DNA of 64,000 nucleotides from Arcicella aurantiaca (GCF_003148625.1 NZ_QGGO01000021.1:1-64000), one strand, 5' to 3'. Shown: positions 6,178 through 15,740, counted from the stretch's first letter. Program-made: numbers and translations. The notes: generated by a model from the sequence alone, not told the origin.

Positions 6178-8322
6178 ATGAAAAACTTATCCTTAACGAT
6201 TGGCGTTGCTTTATTATTAGCATCGTGCAAAGAAGAAAAAAAAGCAGCAATAATGAATCCAGATGTAATTAAAGCTCCTGTGGCGGCTATCAAGCCACAT
6301 CCTATGACTTTACACGGAGATACTCGTGAAGATAATTATTATTGGTTGAACGAGCCAGAAAATCCAGAAGTTATCAAATACCTCGAAGCCGAAAATGCCT
6401 ACACCGATACCGTAATGGCTCCCACAAAAGCATTACAAGAAAAACTTTTCAATGAAATGAAAGGGCGTGTGAAAGAACAAGACGAATCGGTACCTGTAAA
6501 AGATGGAGATTATTACTACTATTCAAAATACGTAGAAGGCGGAGAATATCCAGTGTATTGTCGTAAAAAAGGCTCATTAGAAGCCCCCGAAGAAATCCTT
6601 TTAGACGGAAATGCGATGGGGAAAGGCAAAAGCTATTTCAATATTGGTGGTTATGAAATTACGGATAATGAAGAAATAATGGCTTATGGCGTTGATGAAG
6701 TGAGTCGGAGAAATTATACCCTAAAATTCAAAGATTTGAAGACGGGCAAAATTTTAAAGGACGAAATCAAAAATACCGAAGGCGGTTCGTATGCGTGGGC
6801 GGCGGACAACAAGACGATTTTTTATATGATTCGTGACCAACAGACTTTGCTCGCCTCAAAAGTTTATCGTCACGTTTTGGGAACCGACCCTAAAACCGAT
6901 GTTTTGGTTTATACCGAAAAAGACCCTCAATTTTACACAGGAATTGGTAGAACAAAATCTAAAAAATATATTCTTTCGGTATCAGACCACAACGGTGTTT
7001 CATCAGAATATCGGTTATTAGATGCTACCAATCCAACTGGAGAATTTGTAACGTTCTTTCCAAGAAAACACGGTTTGCAGTATTATATCGAACATTTTGG
7101 CAATAAATTTTATATCCGTACCAATGCCGATGGAGCTACTAATTTCAAATTAATGGAAGTGGAAGAAGGCAAAACGGCGGATATGAAGAATTGGAAAACA
7201 GTAATTCCGAATCGTGCTGATACGTATTTAGATGGCATGGAGGTTTTCAAAAATCATTTGGTTTTGCAGGAAAGAAGTAACGCTCTTTTGCATTTGAGAA
7301 TCATTAATCAAACGGATAAAAAGGAGCATTACGTTAAATTTGATGAACCTGCTTACGACGCAGGCGTGAGTGCAAATCCTGATTTTGAGACTAATACGCT
7401 TCGTTTTTATTATACATCAATGACTACGCCAAGCTCAACTTTTGACTATAATATGGATACAAAAGCCAAAACTTTGATGAAAGAGCAAGAAGTTTTGGGC
7501 GAATTTGACAAAGATAATTATGTAACTGAACGCCTTTTTGCTACGGCTCGTGACGGTGTAAAAGTGCCAATATCAATTGTTTACAAAAAAGGTTTTAAGA
7601 AAGATGGTTCACAGCCACTTTTGCAATATGCTTACGGTTCGTATGGTTATTCGACTGACCCGTATTTCTCAGCGGCTCGTTTGAGTTTATTGAATCGTGG
7701 GTTTGCTTTTGCCATTGCTCATATTCGTGGAGGACAAGAGATGGGGCGTCAATGGTATGAAGATGGGAAATTGTTGAAAAAGATGAATACGTTTAATGAT
7801 TTTATCGACGTTTCAGAATTTTTAATTAAAGAAAAATGGACTTCAAAAGATAAATTATTTGCCAATGGAGGTTCTGCGGGCGGTTTATTGATGGGTGCAG
7901 TTACTAATTTACGTCCAGATTTATACAAAGGAATTTTGGCAGGAGTACCGTTTGTGGACGTAGTGACGACGATGTTAGATGAAACCATTCCACTAACAAC
8001 AGGGGAGTGGGAAGAATGGGGAAATCCGAAAGATAAAGTTTATTACGACTACATGAAATCGTATTCGCCAGTTGATAACGTCGTGAAAAAAGCTTATCCT
8101 AATATGTTGATAACCACAGGTTTTCACGATTCGCAAGTGCAGTATTTTGAGCCAGCCAAATGGGTCGCTAAACTCAGAGCTTTGAAAACGGACAAAAATA
8201 TTCTCCTTTTTCATTGCGATATGGACGCAGGACACGGCGGTGCATCGGGGCGTTTTAAGCGTTTTCATGAAGTAGCAAGAGAATATGCGTTTATGTTGAA
8301 TTTGGTGGGGATAGGAGAGTAA
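6178..8322 (+). CDS. S9A prolyl oligopeptidase family lipoprotein (oligopeptidase B-like)
   Basis: 714 residues with a lipoprotein signal (LLLASC, Cys17). A seven-bladed propeller region is followed by an alpha/beta-hydrolase domain. The catalytic triad is visible: Ser566 in GGSAGG, Asp651 in HDSQVQYFEP and His686 in AGHGGASGR. The N-terminal MTLHGDTREDNYYWL and the overall length fit oligopeptidase B, which cleaves short peptides, typically after basic residues. The lipoprotein signal suggests periplasmic or surface peptide degradation. It is probably a single-gene unit: divergent repeats lie upstream and an inverted-repeat element directly downstream. Confidence 0.9.
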   Translation: MKNLSLTIGVALLLASCKEEKKAAIMNPDVIKAPVAAIKPHPMTLHGDTREDNYYWLNEPENPEVIKYLEAENAYTDTVMAPTKALQEKLFNEMKGRVKEQDESVPVKDGDYYYYSKYVEGGEYPVYCRKKGSLEAPEEILLDGNAMGKGKSYFNIGGYEITDNEEIMAYGVDEVSRRNYTLKFKDLKTGKILKDEIKNTEGGSYAWAADNKTIFYMIRDQQTLLASKVYRHVLGTDPKTDVLVYTEKDPQFYTGIGRTKSKKYILSVSDHNGVSSEYRLLDATNPTGEFVTFFPRKHGLQYYIEHFGNKFYIRTNADGATNFKLMEVEEGKTADMKNWKTVIPNRADTYLDGMEVFKNHLVLQERSNALLHLRIINQTDKKEHYVKFDEPAYDAGVSANPDFETNTLRFYYTSMTTPSSTFDYNMDTKAKTLMKEQEVLGEFDKDNYVTERLFATARDGVKVPISIVYKKGFKKDGSQPLLQYAYGSYGYSTDPYFSAARLSLLNRGFAFAIAHIRGGQEMGRQWYEDGKLLKKMNTFNDFIDVSEFLIKEKWTSKDKLFANGGSAGGLLMGAVTNLRPDLYKGILAGVPFVDVVTTMLDETIPLTTGEWEEWGNPKDKVYYDYMKSYSPVDNVVKKAYPNMLITTGFHDSQVQYFEPAKWVAKLRALKTDKNILLFHCDMDAGHGGASGRFKRFHEVAREYAFMLNLVGIGE

Positions 8323-8326
8323 AGGA

Positions 8327-8556
8327 TTAGCACGCAGATGTCGCTGATGCTTCGCAACGCAGATTTAAAAGGATTTTAATGTTTATGATAATCTTAAAAT
8401 TTAAGGCATTTTACGGTCGCCGTCGTTCAAAACGATGGCGACCGTTGAACCTCAGTTTGTTGAAGTGTTTTTTTTTAATTAGCTATTTATCAGAGAATTA
8501 GATTCCTAATCTGTGAAAATCTGCGTTACGAAGTATCAGCGTTATCTGCGTGCTAA
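8327..8556. mobile_element. GATT-phased inverted-repeat element between the oligopeptidase and SDR genes
   Basis: Terminal inverted repeats TTAGCACGCAGAT (8327-8339) and ATCTGCGTGCTAA (8544-8556) are perfect for 13 bases and similar over about 45. The arms carry repeated CGCTGAT, CGCAGATT and GGATT words. In the centre a strong hairpin CGGTCGCCGTCG (8414-8425) / CGATGGCGACCG (8433-8444) has the loop TTCAAAA. The element starts four bases after the oligopeptidase stop codon and ends 17 bases before the SDR start. No coding capacity. Confidence 0.65.
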
Positions 8557-8572
8557 CTATAACCACATAATT

Positions 8573-9364
8573 ATGATAAACTTAAAAAACAAAACCGTTT
8601 GGATAACTGGAGCTTCGTCAGGTATTGGCGAAGCTCTTGCGTATCAATTTGCGAAGGAAGGGGCAAAATTAGTGCTTTCGGCAAGACGTGAAAATGAGTT
8701 GCAACGAGTAGCCCAATCCACAGGTTTAGTTGACAGTGATATTCTGGTTTTACCAATGGATATGTTGGACTTTGATAAATTTCCAGCAAAAATTCAGACT
8801 GTTTTAGATTATTTTGGACAAATAGATTTTATTATTCAGAATGCAGGCGTTTCTCATCGTTCTTCGGTGAAAGAAATGAATTTTCAGGTTTATCGGGATA
8901 TTTTGGAACTTGATTTTTTTAGTACAGTAGCTTTTACTCAAGCTATTTTACCATTGATGACTGAGCGAAAAACGGGGCATTTTGTAGTAATTAGTAGTGT
9001 TGCTGGAAAAATTGGTATTCCGCTGAGAAGTGGATATTGTGCTGCAAAACACGCTCTAATTGCTTTTTTTGATTCGTTACGGGCGGAGGTTTGGCAAGAC
9101 AATATTAAGGTAACTACTATTTGTCCAGGGTATATCAAAACCCAAATCTCATTTAATGCCTTAGATTCTTCGGGAAATAAACATGGCAAAATGGATGATA
9201 ATCAAGCCAATGGAATGATGCCAGAAGTATTTGCACAAAAAGCATTACGGGCTATAAAAAACAATAAAAAAGAGGTTTATATTGGTGGTGTTTACGAAGT
9301 AATGGGTGTTTATTTCAAGCGTTTTGTCCCCTCTTTAGTCTATAAAATGGTTAGGAAAAAATAA
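8573..9364 (+). CDS. Short-chain dehydrogenase/reductase (SDR)
   Basis: 263 residues. The Rossmann motif TGASSGIG lies at residues 10-17, followed by the NAG motif (IIQNAGVSH), the catalytic Ser in VVISSVAGK and Y-x-x-x-K in YCAAKHALIAF. It resembles the DHRS7-like classical SDR group, NAD(P)H-dependent oxidoreductases of broad substrate range. The ATG at 8573 is used because upstream in-frame codons lie in the repeat element. A C-terminal hydrophobic stretch (YEVMGVYFKRFVPSLVYKMV) may contact the membrane. Substrate unknown. Confidence 0.85.
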   Translation: MINLKNKTVWITGASSGIGEALAYQFAKEGAKLVLSARRENELQRVAQSTGLVDSDILVLPMDMLDFDKFPAKIQTVLDYFGQIDFIIQNAGVSHRSSVKEMNFQVYRDILELDFFSTVAFTQAILPLMTERKTGHFVVISSVAGKIGIPLRSGYCAAKHALIAFFDSLRAEVWQDNIKVTTICPGYIKTQISFNALDSSGNKHGKMDDNQANGMMPEVFAQKALRAIKNNKKEVYIGGVYEVMGVYFKRFVPSLVYKMVRKK

Positions 9365-9473
9365 GACTTAAATCTTTTTGTAAATTAAATGTGACTTTTT
9401 GAAAAATTACGGTCATAATTACACAAATACCTGATCATTATTATTAACAGCTCTTGCTATTAAATAATTTTTG

Positions 9474-9507
9474 TACTCCTTGTAAACTTTACAAGGAGTA
9501 TTTTTTT
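9474..9507 (+). terminator. Rho-independent terminator in the gap after the SDR gene
   Basis: Perfect 13-base arms TACTCCTTGTAAA (9474-9486) and TTTACAAGGAGTA (9488-9500) are followed by seven T. It lies 110 bases after the SDR stop. The rest of the gap 9365-9735 is AT-rich and shows no gene. Confidence 0.85.
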
Positions 9508-9735
9508 GTAAATACGATTAGTTAATAGGGCTATGTTTTAAGGTTATTTAATGTGGTAATTGTTTGATAATAAGTGGTTTATTTATTTTTGGTTTGTCAA
9601 CCCTTACTTAAATGAAGCATTTATTTAGCCTGTTTAAAGTATTTTTTTTTATGGCAAGAATTTTGCGGAAAGACTATCTAAGAATTTATTATCATCGCCG
9701 TGTCGTAATAATTCAAACCTTTATATTTCTTACGT

Positions 9736-11151
9736 ATGAAACCACATAGACATATTCCTTCTTCTGGAGGTATTATTAAAAAAACATCTTATTGGCTCAG
9801 TTTAGTAGCTTTGGCTCTATTTATAGATTCTTGTAAAGTGAAGGAAGATGCAGTCACGCCAGAAGTACCCGTAGATTCGTCTCCTACCAATAAATTTTCT
9901 GCTGAAATAGCTACTTCTTGGGCAGATTTACAGTTAATTCTTACCAAACGAACAGCAGGTTATACACCTCCAGTGGCAGCACGTGCTTATGCTTATGGAG
10001 GGCTAACAATGTATGAGGCTGTTGTAGGAGGCTTAAACAATAATCAATCTTTAGCAGGTCAATTAAAAGATTTGGTAACTCTACCCAAGGCAGAGACTGG
10101 AAAAGATTATAACTGGGCTTTAAGTGCCAATGCTGCTGAAGCTACCATTTTAAGAGCATTATATGCAGAGACTTCTCGCCCACAAGCGGCAGCAAATAAA
10201 ACGTCAATCGACTCACTTGAAACACTTTTGAAAACATCATATAAGGCAAGTGTTGCTCAAGATATTACCGACCGTTCTGAAAAATTGGGTCAAGATATTG
10301 CCAATGCCATTTTTGAGTGGTCAAAAACGGATGGTGGTCACGAAGGATATAAGCGTAATTTCCCTGCAACTTATGTTGTTCCTGTATTTGATGGAGCATG
10401 GCAAACAACTGAAAACGGACAAAAAATACCAATGCAACCAACTTGGGGAAGTAACCGTACTTTTGTTCCTGTAAATCAGACCATGGCTTTGCCCAAACCA
10501 ATTGCGTTTTCGTCATCTTTAATATCTCCATATTTTTCTACTTACTTTGAAGTTTATACAAAAAGTAAATCTTTAACACAGCAAGAAAAAGAAATAGCAG
10601 TTTGGTGGGCAGATAATCCAGTTGAGACATTTACGCCTCCAGGACATTCATATAATATTGCCAATATTGCCGTAAAACAAACAAAATCAGCTTTAGGAAA
10701 AGCAGCAGAAGCATTTGCACGTACGGGAATTACCGTAAATGACGCTTTTATCAATTGTTGGAAATGTAAATTTACCTACAACAATGAGCGTCCTTACACA
10801 ATGCTAAGAAGAACGGTTGATGCCAACTGGAAACCTTTTTGGCCAGCACCTCCTTTTCCCGGTTTTCCATCGGGTCATGCTACTCAGTCGGGAGCAGTAT
10901 CGGTTGTGTTAACAGACTTCTTTGGTGATAATTTTGCCTTTGTAGATAATTCTCATGTTGGTCGTGAGAAAGACAAAAGTACAGGTGTTGAACTTAAAGC
11001 CCGTTCTTTTAAAAGTTTTAATGAGTTTGCGATAGAATCAGCAAATTCTCGTTTTTATGGTGGAATTCACACTCGCCAAGATAATGAAACAGGTTTAGCG
11101 GAAGGTCGTAAAATTGGAGCCAATGTATTGACATTGAAATTCAAGAAATAG
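9736..11151 (+). CDS. Vanadium-dependent haloperoxidase/PAP2 superfamily lipoprotein
   Basis: 471 residues with a lipoprotein signal (FIDSC, Cys33). The three conserved phosphate/vanadate-binding motifs are present: K345-x6-R352-P353, P-S-G-H at 378-381, and S438-R-x5-H445. These are shared by vanadium haloperoxidases and type 2 phosphatidic acid phosphatases. The soluble, non-transmembrane architecture and the long helical N-terminal part favour the haloperoxidase-like branch common in Bacteroidota. Whether it halogenates or acts as a phosphatase cannot be read from sequence. Monocistronic, bounded by terminators on both sides. Confidence 0.88.
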   Translation: MKPHRHIPSSGGIIKKTSYWLSLVALALFIDSCKVKEDAVTPEVPVDSSPTNKFSAEIATSWADLQLILTKRTAGYTPPVAARAYAYGGLTMYEAVVGGLNNNQSLAGQLKDLVTLPKAETGKDYNWALSANAAEATILRALYAETSRPQAAANKTSIDSLETLLKTSYKASVAQDITDRSEKLGQDIANAIFEWSKTDGGHEGYKRNFPATYVVPVFDGAWQTTENGQKIPMQPTWGSNRTFVPVNQTMALPKPIAFSSSLISPYFSTYFEVYTKSKSLTQQEKEIAVWWADNPVETFTPPGHSYNIANIAVKQTKSALGKAAEAFARTGITVNDAFINCWKCKFTYNNERPYTMLRRTVDANWKPFWPAPPFPGFPSGHATQSGAVSVVLTDFFGDNFAFVDNSHVGREKDKSTGVELKARSFKSFNEFAIESANSRFYGGIHTRQDNETGLAEGRKIGANVLTLKFKK

Positions 11152-11161
11152 ATTTTATCAA

Positions 11162-11209
11162 AGGGAAATAAAAATGCCAGCTTGAGAAAGTTGGCATTTT
11201 TATTTCCCT
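11162..11209. terminator. Bidirectional terminator between convergent genes
   Basis: 22-base arms (11162-11183 and 11188-11209) with a GAGA loop pair with one wobble. The inner stem ATGCCAGCTT is followed by T-runs on both strands. It serves the PAP2-type gene (plus) and the Nudix gene (minus). Confidence 0.9.
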
Positions 11210-11215
11210 AAATTC

Positions 11216-11848
11216 TTAATCAAAGTAAACTTCTTTTGAAGGGTTATTTCCATAATCAAACATCATTTTTACTTGATTATAAACATTGCGAGGTTCAGAA
11301 AGCGGAGGCAGATTTTTTAAACTAAAATATTGAATATCAGAAGTTTCAGTGGTGTCTTGTGAAATTTCGCCACCAGTTTTTTCGCATAAAATAAAAATTT
11401 TATAAACATACCAACCTTCGGGCGGATGCGGATGATTTTTCTTATCAAAAACTCCTAAAAGTCTAACAGTTTTTACGTCGAGTCCAGTTTCTTCACGTAC
11501 TTCTTTTACAGCAACTTCAGCAGGAGTGTACCCAACGTCTGCCCAACCTCCTGGTAAAGACCAACAACCGTCAACTTTTTCTTTGACCATTAAAATTTCT
11601 CCAGAATCGTTAAAAACTACGGCTCTTATATCAACTTTTGGCGTTTGATAGCCATCTCTTTCTTGGGTAAATAAATTGCCGATTTTTTCGATAGGTTCAT
11701 CCGTTAATTGACTTAAAATCTGAACACTTAAATCTGAAATTTCTTCGTATCGTTCACGGTCGAAAGGTTTGTCTTCGCTATAAAAAATACCTGCTTGAGC
11801 GATTGCTTGAAGTCGTTTTGCAACGGATAGGAGAGTGAGGTTTTGCAT
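11216..11848 (-). CDS. Nudix hydrolase with N-terminal helical domain
   Basis: 210 residues. An N-terminal helical region of about 60 residues (LTLLSVAKRLQAIAQAGIFY) resembles the NUDIX_hydro_N domain and is followed by a Nudix fold. The Nudix box reads GGWADVGYTPAEVAVKEVREETG. It keeps the metal-binding REETG end, but has Tyr where the consensus has the first Glu, and Lys where it has the first Arg. Relatives hydrolyse ADP-ribose or similar nucleoside diphosphate derivatives. The substrate here is not determined. A perfect TAnnTTTG lies 18 bases upstream of the start. Confidence 0.85.
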   Translation of the reverse strand: MQNLTLLSVAKRLQAIAQAGIFYSEDKPFDRERYEEISDLSVQILSQLTDEPIEKIGNLFTQERDGYQTPKVDIRAVVFNDSGEILMVKEKVDGCWSLPGGWADVGYTPAEVAVKEVREETGLDVKTVRLLGVFDKKNHPHPPEGWYVYKIFILCEKTGGEISQDTTETSDIQYFSLKNLPPLSEPRNVYNQVKMMFDYGNNPSKEVYFD

Positions 11849-11865
11849 GATGTTTTTATTTTTTG

Positions 11866-11873
11866 CAAATTTA
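11866..11873 (-). promoter_or_regulatory. Predicted -7 element (TAAATTTG) for the Nudix gene
   Basis: Exact TAnnTTTG match on the minus strand, 18 bases before the start codon. The -33 element is not convincing. Confidence 0.4.
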
Positions 11874-11934
11874 TTGGAGTTTTAACTTTAAGAAGTGTTT
11901 ACGCCCCATTTAAAACGAATTAAAATACTACAAA

Positions 11935-12648
11935 ATGAAAAAGAATATAGAATTGTTAGAGCCTATGCGTGTTTATCACATATATAATCGTGGAATTAAT
12001 GGCGAGAATATCTTTAAAGAAGAACGAAATTATAAATATTTTCTGCAAAAATACGCTCAATATATAGAGCCAATAGCTGATACTTTTGCTTATTGTTTGT
12101 TGAAAAATCATTTTCATATAGCGATAAGAACAAAAAGCGAAGCTGAGATAATTGAGTTTTATGTGAGGAGAAAGACGAAAGATAGTCAGTATAAGGAAGT
12201 CGAAAATACTATGTCTAACGCTGACAGTGATAATGTCGGCAAGGTTCAAAACCTTGCCGACGTTAAACCTAACATTCCTTCTGCATCACATATAATTAGT
12301 AAGCAATTTTCATTTTTATTCAACTCATACGCTCAAGCAATAAATAAGGGTTATTCACGTACAGGAGGGCTTTTTGAAGAACCCTTTCGCAGAATTTTAG
12401 TAAATAATGATGCTTATTTTACGGAGTTAATTTACTACATCCATCATAATCCACAAAAGCATGGTTTTGTCAATGACTTTAGAACATATTCTCATTCATC
12501 GTATCATTCACATCTTAGTAACGCATTGACCAAATTAAAGCGTGAAGAAGTTTTGGAATGGTTTGGAAACAATAAGGAATTTGAGAGATTTCATTTAATC
12601 AACCAAGACTTAAAGAATTTAGATAGCTTTAGAATTGAATTCGATTAA
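11935..12648 (+). CDS. REP-associated tyrosine transposase-like protein (RAYT, Y1/HUH)
   Basis: 237 residues. The HUH motif is H59-F-H61 in LLKNHFHIAIR, and the candidate nucleophile is Y167 or Y168 in ELIYYIHHNPQKHGF. The remaining family features (YHIYNRG at the start, FNSYAQAINKGYSRTGGLF in the middle) are intact, so the protein may be active. RAYTs nick and join single-stranded DNA at REP hairpins and are usually domesticated. A 12-bp-arm palindrome lies in frame at 12235-12261, encoding VGKVQNLAD in the variable loop between the HUH and Tyr halves. No IS-type ends are visible next to the gene. Confidence 0.85.
   Translation: MKKNIELLEPMRVYHIYNRGINGENIFKEERNYKYFLQKYAQYIEPIADTFAYCLLKNHFHIAIRTKSEAEIIEFYVRRKTKDSQYKEVENTMSNADSDNVGKVQNLADVKPNIPSASHIISKQFSFLFNSYAQAINKGYSRTGGLFEEPFRRILVNNDAYFTELIYYIHHNPQKHGFVNDFRTYSHSSYHSHLSNALTKLKREEVLEWFGNNKEFERFHLINQDLKNLDSFRIEFD
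12232..12264. repeat. REP-like palindrome inside the RAYT coding sequence
   Basis: GTCGGCAAGGTT (12235-12246) and AACCTTGCCGAC (12250-12261) pair perfectly around CAA, and the pairing extends three more positions with one wobble. The TTCAAAA core and the following GTTAAACCT resemble the hairpin at 8414-8452 (TTCAAAA core, then GTTGAACCT), suggesting one repeat family. Confidence 0.7.
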
Positions 12649-12653
12649 AATAA

Positions 12654-12688
12654 AAACGCCGTCAAAATTTAAAATCTTGACGGCGTTT
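12654..12688. terminator. Bidirectional terminator between RAYT and the M1 peptidase gene
   Basis: AAACGCCGTCAA (12654-12665) and TTGACGGCGTTT (12677-12688) pair perfectly. The ends are A/T-rich on both sides, as expected for convergent genes. Confidence 0.85.
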
Positions 12689-12696
12689 AAAAATCG

Positions 12697-14664
12697 CTAA
12701 TTTGCTTTTGGAGCTTTATAATTCAAAGGTTTCCAAGTATTATTTTTAGAATTATAATCAGGGAAAACATGGTCTGGGTCAATCGTTACCGATTTTAAAG
12801 GTAACGTTGTGGCACTTTTAAAAGTCCAAGACCCCCCTCTTTGCCAAATCTCAACAGGAAGCGTTACACGTTCTTTTGTTCCGCCAACCATTTCCATTTC
12901 TACAATAGCAGGCATTGCTAATTTTTCCAAGTTTTCAATCGTGATAATTGCCCCATTTTTAGGGTCTTGCTCAATATACTGAACATCTTTTACAGATTGG
13001 TCAAGTTTCCAAGTTTCATAAAACCAACCTCTCCAAAACCACGATAAATCCTCACCAGCAGCATCTTCCATCGTTTTAAAGAAATCATAAGGAGTTGGAT
13101 GTTTAAATGCCCAACGCTTGATATATTCACGGAAAGCATAATCAAAACGTTCAGTTCCAAGAATTTGCTCACGGAGCATTTTTAGTCCTAAACCCGGTTT
13201 GTAATATGCCTCAAAGCCCAATCCATTTGCTTGAAGTACATCTGGAATATTCATGATTGGTTCTGTCCCTTCACGGAATAATTGTTTAGACATTTGGTGC
13301 ATATCAATTTTAGCCCCTTTATATTCACCTTTGTTAAAGTCATCAGTTGAATAAAAGTTGATAAATGTATTAAAACCTTCATCCATCCAAGCGAATTTGC
13401 GTTCATTTGACCCAACAATCATTGGGAACCAGTTATGTCCAAATTCATGGTCTGTTACGCCCCAAAGTCCTTCTCCTTGGCTATTACTACCACAAAATAC
13501 AATGCCCGGATATTCCATTCCACCCACTACACCCGCAACATTAGTGGCTACTGGATACGAATATTCATATAACCATTTTGAGTAATATTCAATAGCTCCT
13601 TTTACGTATTCAGTTGAACGAGTCCATGCTTTATCACCTGCCGATTCTACTGGATATGCCGACATTGCCAATGATTTTTTACCACTTGGAAGATTAATTT
13701 TAGCAGCATCAATAATGAATGCTTTTGACGTTGCAAATGCCACGTCACGAGCCATATTACAACGGAATTTCCAGGTAATTTTTCCGTCTTTTTTCGGACG
13801 AGAATTATCCGTACCAACTTCTTCTTTTCCTAAAATGATTACCGTTTTATCACTATTTGAGGCTTCCGCCAAACGTTTTTGTTGTTCCGAAGTCCAACAT
13901 TCCGTAGGATTGGTCAGTTCTCCTGAACCTACCACAATATGCGAAGAAGGAACCGTTACGGCATATTCAAAATTTCCGTATTCTAAATAAAATTCTCCTG
14001 CTCCTAAGTATGGAAGCACATTCCAGCCCTCTACATCATCATAAACACACATACGAGGATACCACTGAGCAAGTTCAAAAACTGTCCCGTTTTTAGCTTC
14101 TTGCATTCCCAAACGGTCAGAACCGTATTTAGGAATATTGAAAGAGAAAGTAACTTTGATTTTTGTTGAACCTGTACGTTCTAATAAAGGTGTTGCCAGC
14201 TTAATTTGCATACGAGTATCGGTTACGTAAAAATCAGCAGATTTACCATCAATTGTTACCGATTTTACTTGATAACCGCCCTCAAAGCCAACGTTTCCGT
14301 ATCTGCCTCCATTAATTGGCGTACTAAGTCCACCACGAGATTTTGGATTAAATTGATTTTGGTCTAATTGTAACCAAAGGAAATTTAATTTATCTGGGGA
14401 CGCATTTTTGTAAGTAATTTCAACGTCTCCATCAATCGTATTTTTTACATCGTCTAAAGAAACATTGATTTTATAATCTGCCGAATTTTGCCAATAGGTT
14501 GCTCCCGGAGAGCCAGTTCCACTACGAGTAGGCGTTGATAGTGTGTAGTTGAACAATGGATTGAACAAATCATGCTGACTATAATTTGATTTTTGAGGAG
14601 TTTGTTGAGCCATTGTCCCGAATGTACTCATAAGGGCGAATGCTCCGAACAATATTTTTTTCAT
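12697..14664 (-). CDS. Secreted M1-family metallopeptidase
   Basis: 655 residues with a signal peptide ending at MAQ. The zinc site is H406-E-F-G-H410 with the third ligand E429 in WMDEG, and GGMEYPG at 381-387 replaces the usual GAMEN substrate loop. The N-terminal beta domain precedes the thermolysin-like domain, and a C-terminal beta-rich part follows. The family removes N-terminal residues from peptides. Export to the periplasm or surface suggests peptide scavenging. The gene is separated from the upstream TonB-domain gene by a strong terminator, so it is probably transcribed alone. Confidence 0.9.
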   Translation of the reverse strand: MKKILFGAFALMSTFGTMAQQTPQKSNYSQHDLFNPLFNYTLSTPTRSGTGSPGATYWQNSADYKINVSLDDVKNTIDGDVEITYKNASPDKLNFLWLQLDQNQFNPKSRGGLSTPINGGRYGNVGFEGGYQVKSVTIDGKSADFYVTDTRMQIKLATPLLERTGSTKIKVTFSFNIPKYGSDRLGMQEAKNGTVFELAQWYPRMCVYDDVEGWNVLPYLGAGEFYLEYGNFEYAVTVPSSHIVVGSGELTNPTECWTSEQQKRLAEASNSDKTVIILGKEEVGTDNSRPKKDGKITWKFRCNMARDVAFATSKAFIIDAAKINLPSGKKSLAMSAYPVESAGDKAWTRSTEYVKGAIEYYSKWLYEYSYPVATNVAGVVGGMEYPGIVFCGSNSQGEGLWGVTDHEFGHNWFPMIVGSNERKFAWMDEGFNTFINFYSTDDFNKGEYKGAKIDMHQMSKQLFREGTEPIMNIPDVLQANGLGFEAYYKPGLGLKMLREQILGTERFDYAFREYIKRWAFKHPTPYDFFKTMEDAAGEDLSWFWRGWFYETWKLDQSVKDVQYIEQDPKNGAIITIENLEKLAMPAIVEMEMVGGTKERVTLPVEIWQRGGSWTFKSATTLPLKSVTIDPDHVFPDYNSKNNTWKPLNYKAPKAN

Positions 14665-14830
14665 TTTTTTGATTTAGACCATTAAAAAACGTTTTATCAA
14701 CGAAATTTATGAAGGTAATTGAGGATGAATAAATTTTATTTTGACAATTTAATTAAATAACATGAAAACATAATGACTTGTTGTTTATTCGGCTTCATAA
14801 AATCGCTAAATCGTTAAAATAATCCATAAA

Positions 14831-14867
14831 AAAAGGTTCCTCAAACATATTGAGGAACCTTTTTTTG
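14831..14867. terminator. Terminator downstream of the TonB-domain gene
   Basis: AGGTTCCTCAA (14834-14844) and TTGAGGAACCT (14850-14860) pair perfectly around ACATA. T-runs follow on both strands. On the minus strand it ends the TonB-domain gene before the M1 peptidase gene. Confidence 0.9.
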
Positions 14868-14882
14868 TAATAATACGATACA

Positions 14883-15740
14883 CTATTTTTTTGTCATGAA
14901 CGATATTGGCAATACGTGATAAGCACTCACATTATCTCCTTTATCAGAAGCAGGAAGCCAATTTGGCATCATTTTGATAACTCTAATTGCCTCAGCGTTA
15001 CATTCGTCGTTTGGTCCTTTCACTAAATGCACTTTATCTATTCTTCCGTCTTTTCTAACAACAAATCTAACAAAAACTCTTCCCTTAATTTCTTGTCCTT
15101 CTAATACGGGTGGTACTTTTAAGTTTTGAGCAAAGAAAGCTTTCATCGCTTCAATACCTCCTGAAAAACTTGGTGGAATACTTGGGCTAATATAGATTGA
15201 ATCTCTGTCGATTTCATCAATATTATTCACCTTTAAGCCTCCTGCATTGTACATTTTTTTCTCTTCGTCTGTCAATACAACTTGCTTGAAATCTGCTTTC
15301 GGAGTTGATGAAGATTCAGAAGCACGTCCATTTAATAACAAGGTTGGAGACTGATATGTTGTTGTTGGGGCAGCTTGTCGAGGCTCTTCAACTTTACTTA
15401 CAACGTCTCTGCTTCTTGATGAAACACTTTTGGAAGAAGTAGTTGTCGAAACATTTTTTAGCCCTAATGCTGCTTTCGCTTTTGCAATACTAATTTCAAG
15501 CTCGTCTAATTCTTGTTCGTCAAAATCATCTTCGTCATTAGTGGTTACCGCAGCAATTACTTTTTCAGTTTTGCTTGCACCAGCCATTGGTGAACTTTGA
15601 CTTTCTGTATTTTTCTTGGAATTTACAACTGCCGAGCTGTCAGTTTTGGATGAACTCACAGACGATTTTTGGACGGGTTGAGCAAAGGAAATTATGCCAA
15701 TAATAGACATAAGTATGCTTAAAAACAATAATTTTTTCAT
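14883..15740 (-). CDS. TonB C-terminal domain protein with a signal peptide
   Basis: 285 residues. A signal peptide (MKKLLFLSILMSIIGIISFAQ) is followed by about 110 low-complexity residues rich in Ser, Thr, Lys and acidic residues (DEDDFDEQELDELE). The C-terminal 90 residues form a TonB_C domain: FSGGIEAMKAFFAQNLKVPP, then the GRVFVRFVVRKDGRIDKVHLVKG strands, then WLPASDKGDNVSAYHVLPI. Canonical TonB proteins keep an uncleaved membrane anchor. Here the first helix looks cleavable, so the domain may be soluble in the periplasm. The classical proline-rich spacer is absent. It may be a structural relative with no energy-transducing role. Confidence 0.75.
   Translation of the reverse strand: MKKLLFLSILMSIIGIISFAQPVQKSSVSSSKTDSSAVVNSKKNTESQSSPMAGASKTEKVIAAVTTNDEDDFDEQELDELEISIAKAKAALGLKNVSTTTSSKSVSSRSRDVVSKVEEPRQAAPTTTYQSPTLLLNGRASESSSTPKADFKQVVLTDEEKKMYNAGGLKVNNIDEIDRDSIYISPSIPPSFSGGIEAMKAFFAQNLKVPPVLEGQEIKGRVFVRFVVRKDGRIDKVHLVKGPNDECNAEAIRVIKMMPNWLPASDKGDNVSAYHVLPISFMTKK

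Noticed and set aside
5798-6272. Long open frames on both strands across 5798-6272, and an 80-residue N-terminal extension of RecX
   Set aside because: They are translations of the 39-bp tandem repeat, which stays open because 39 is divisible by three. RecX has a sensible ATG at 5797.
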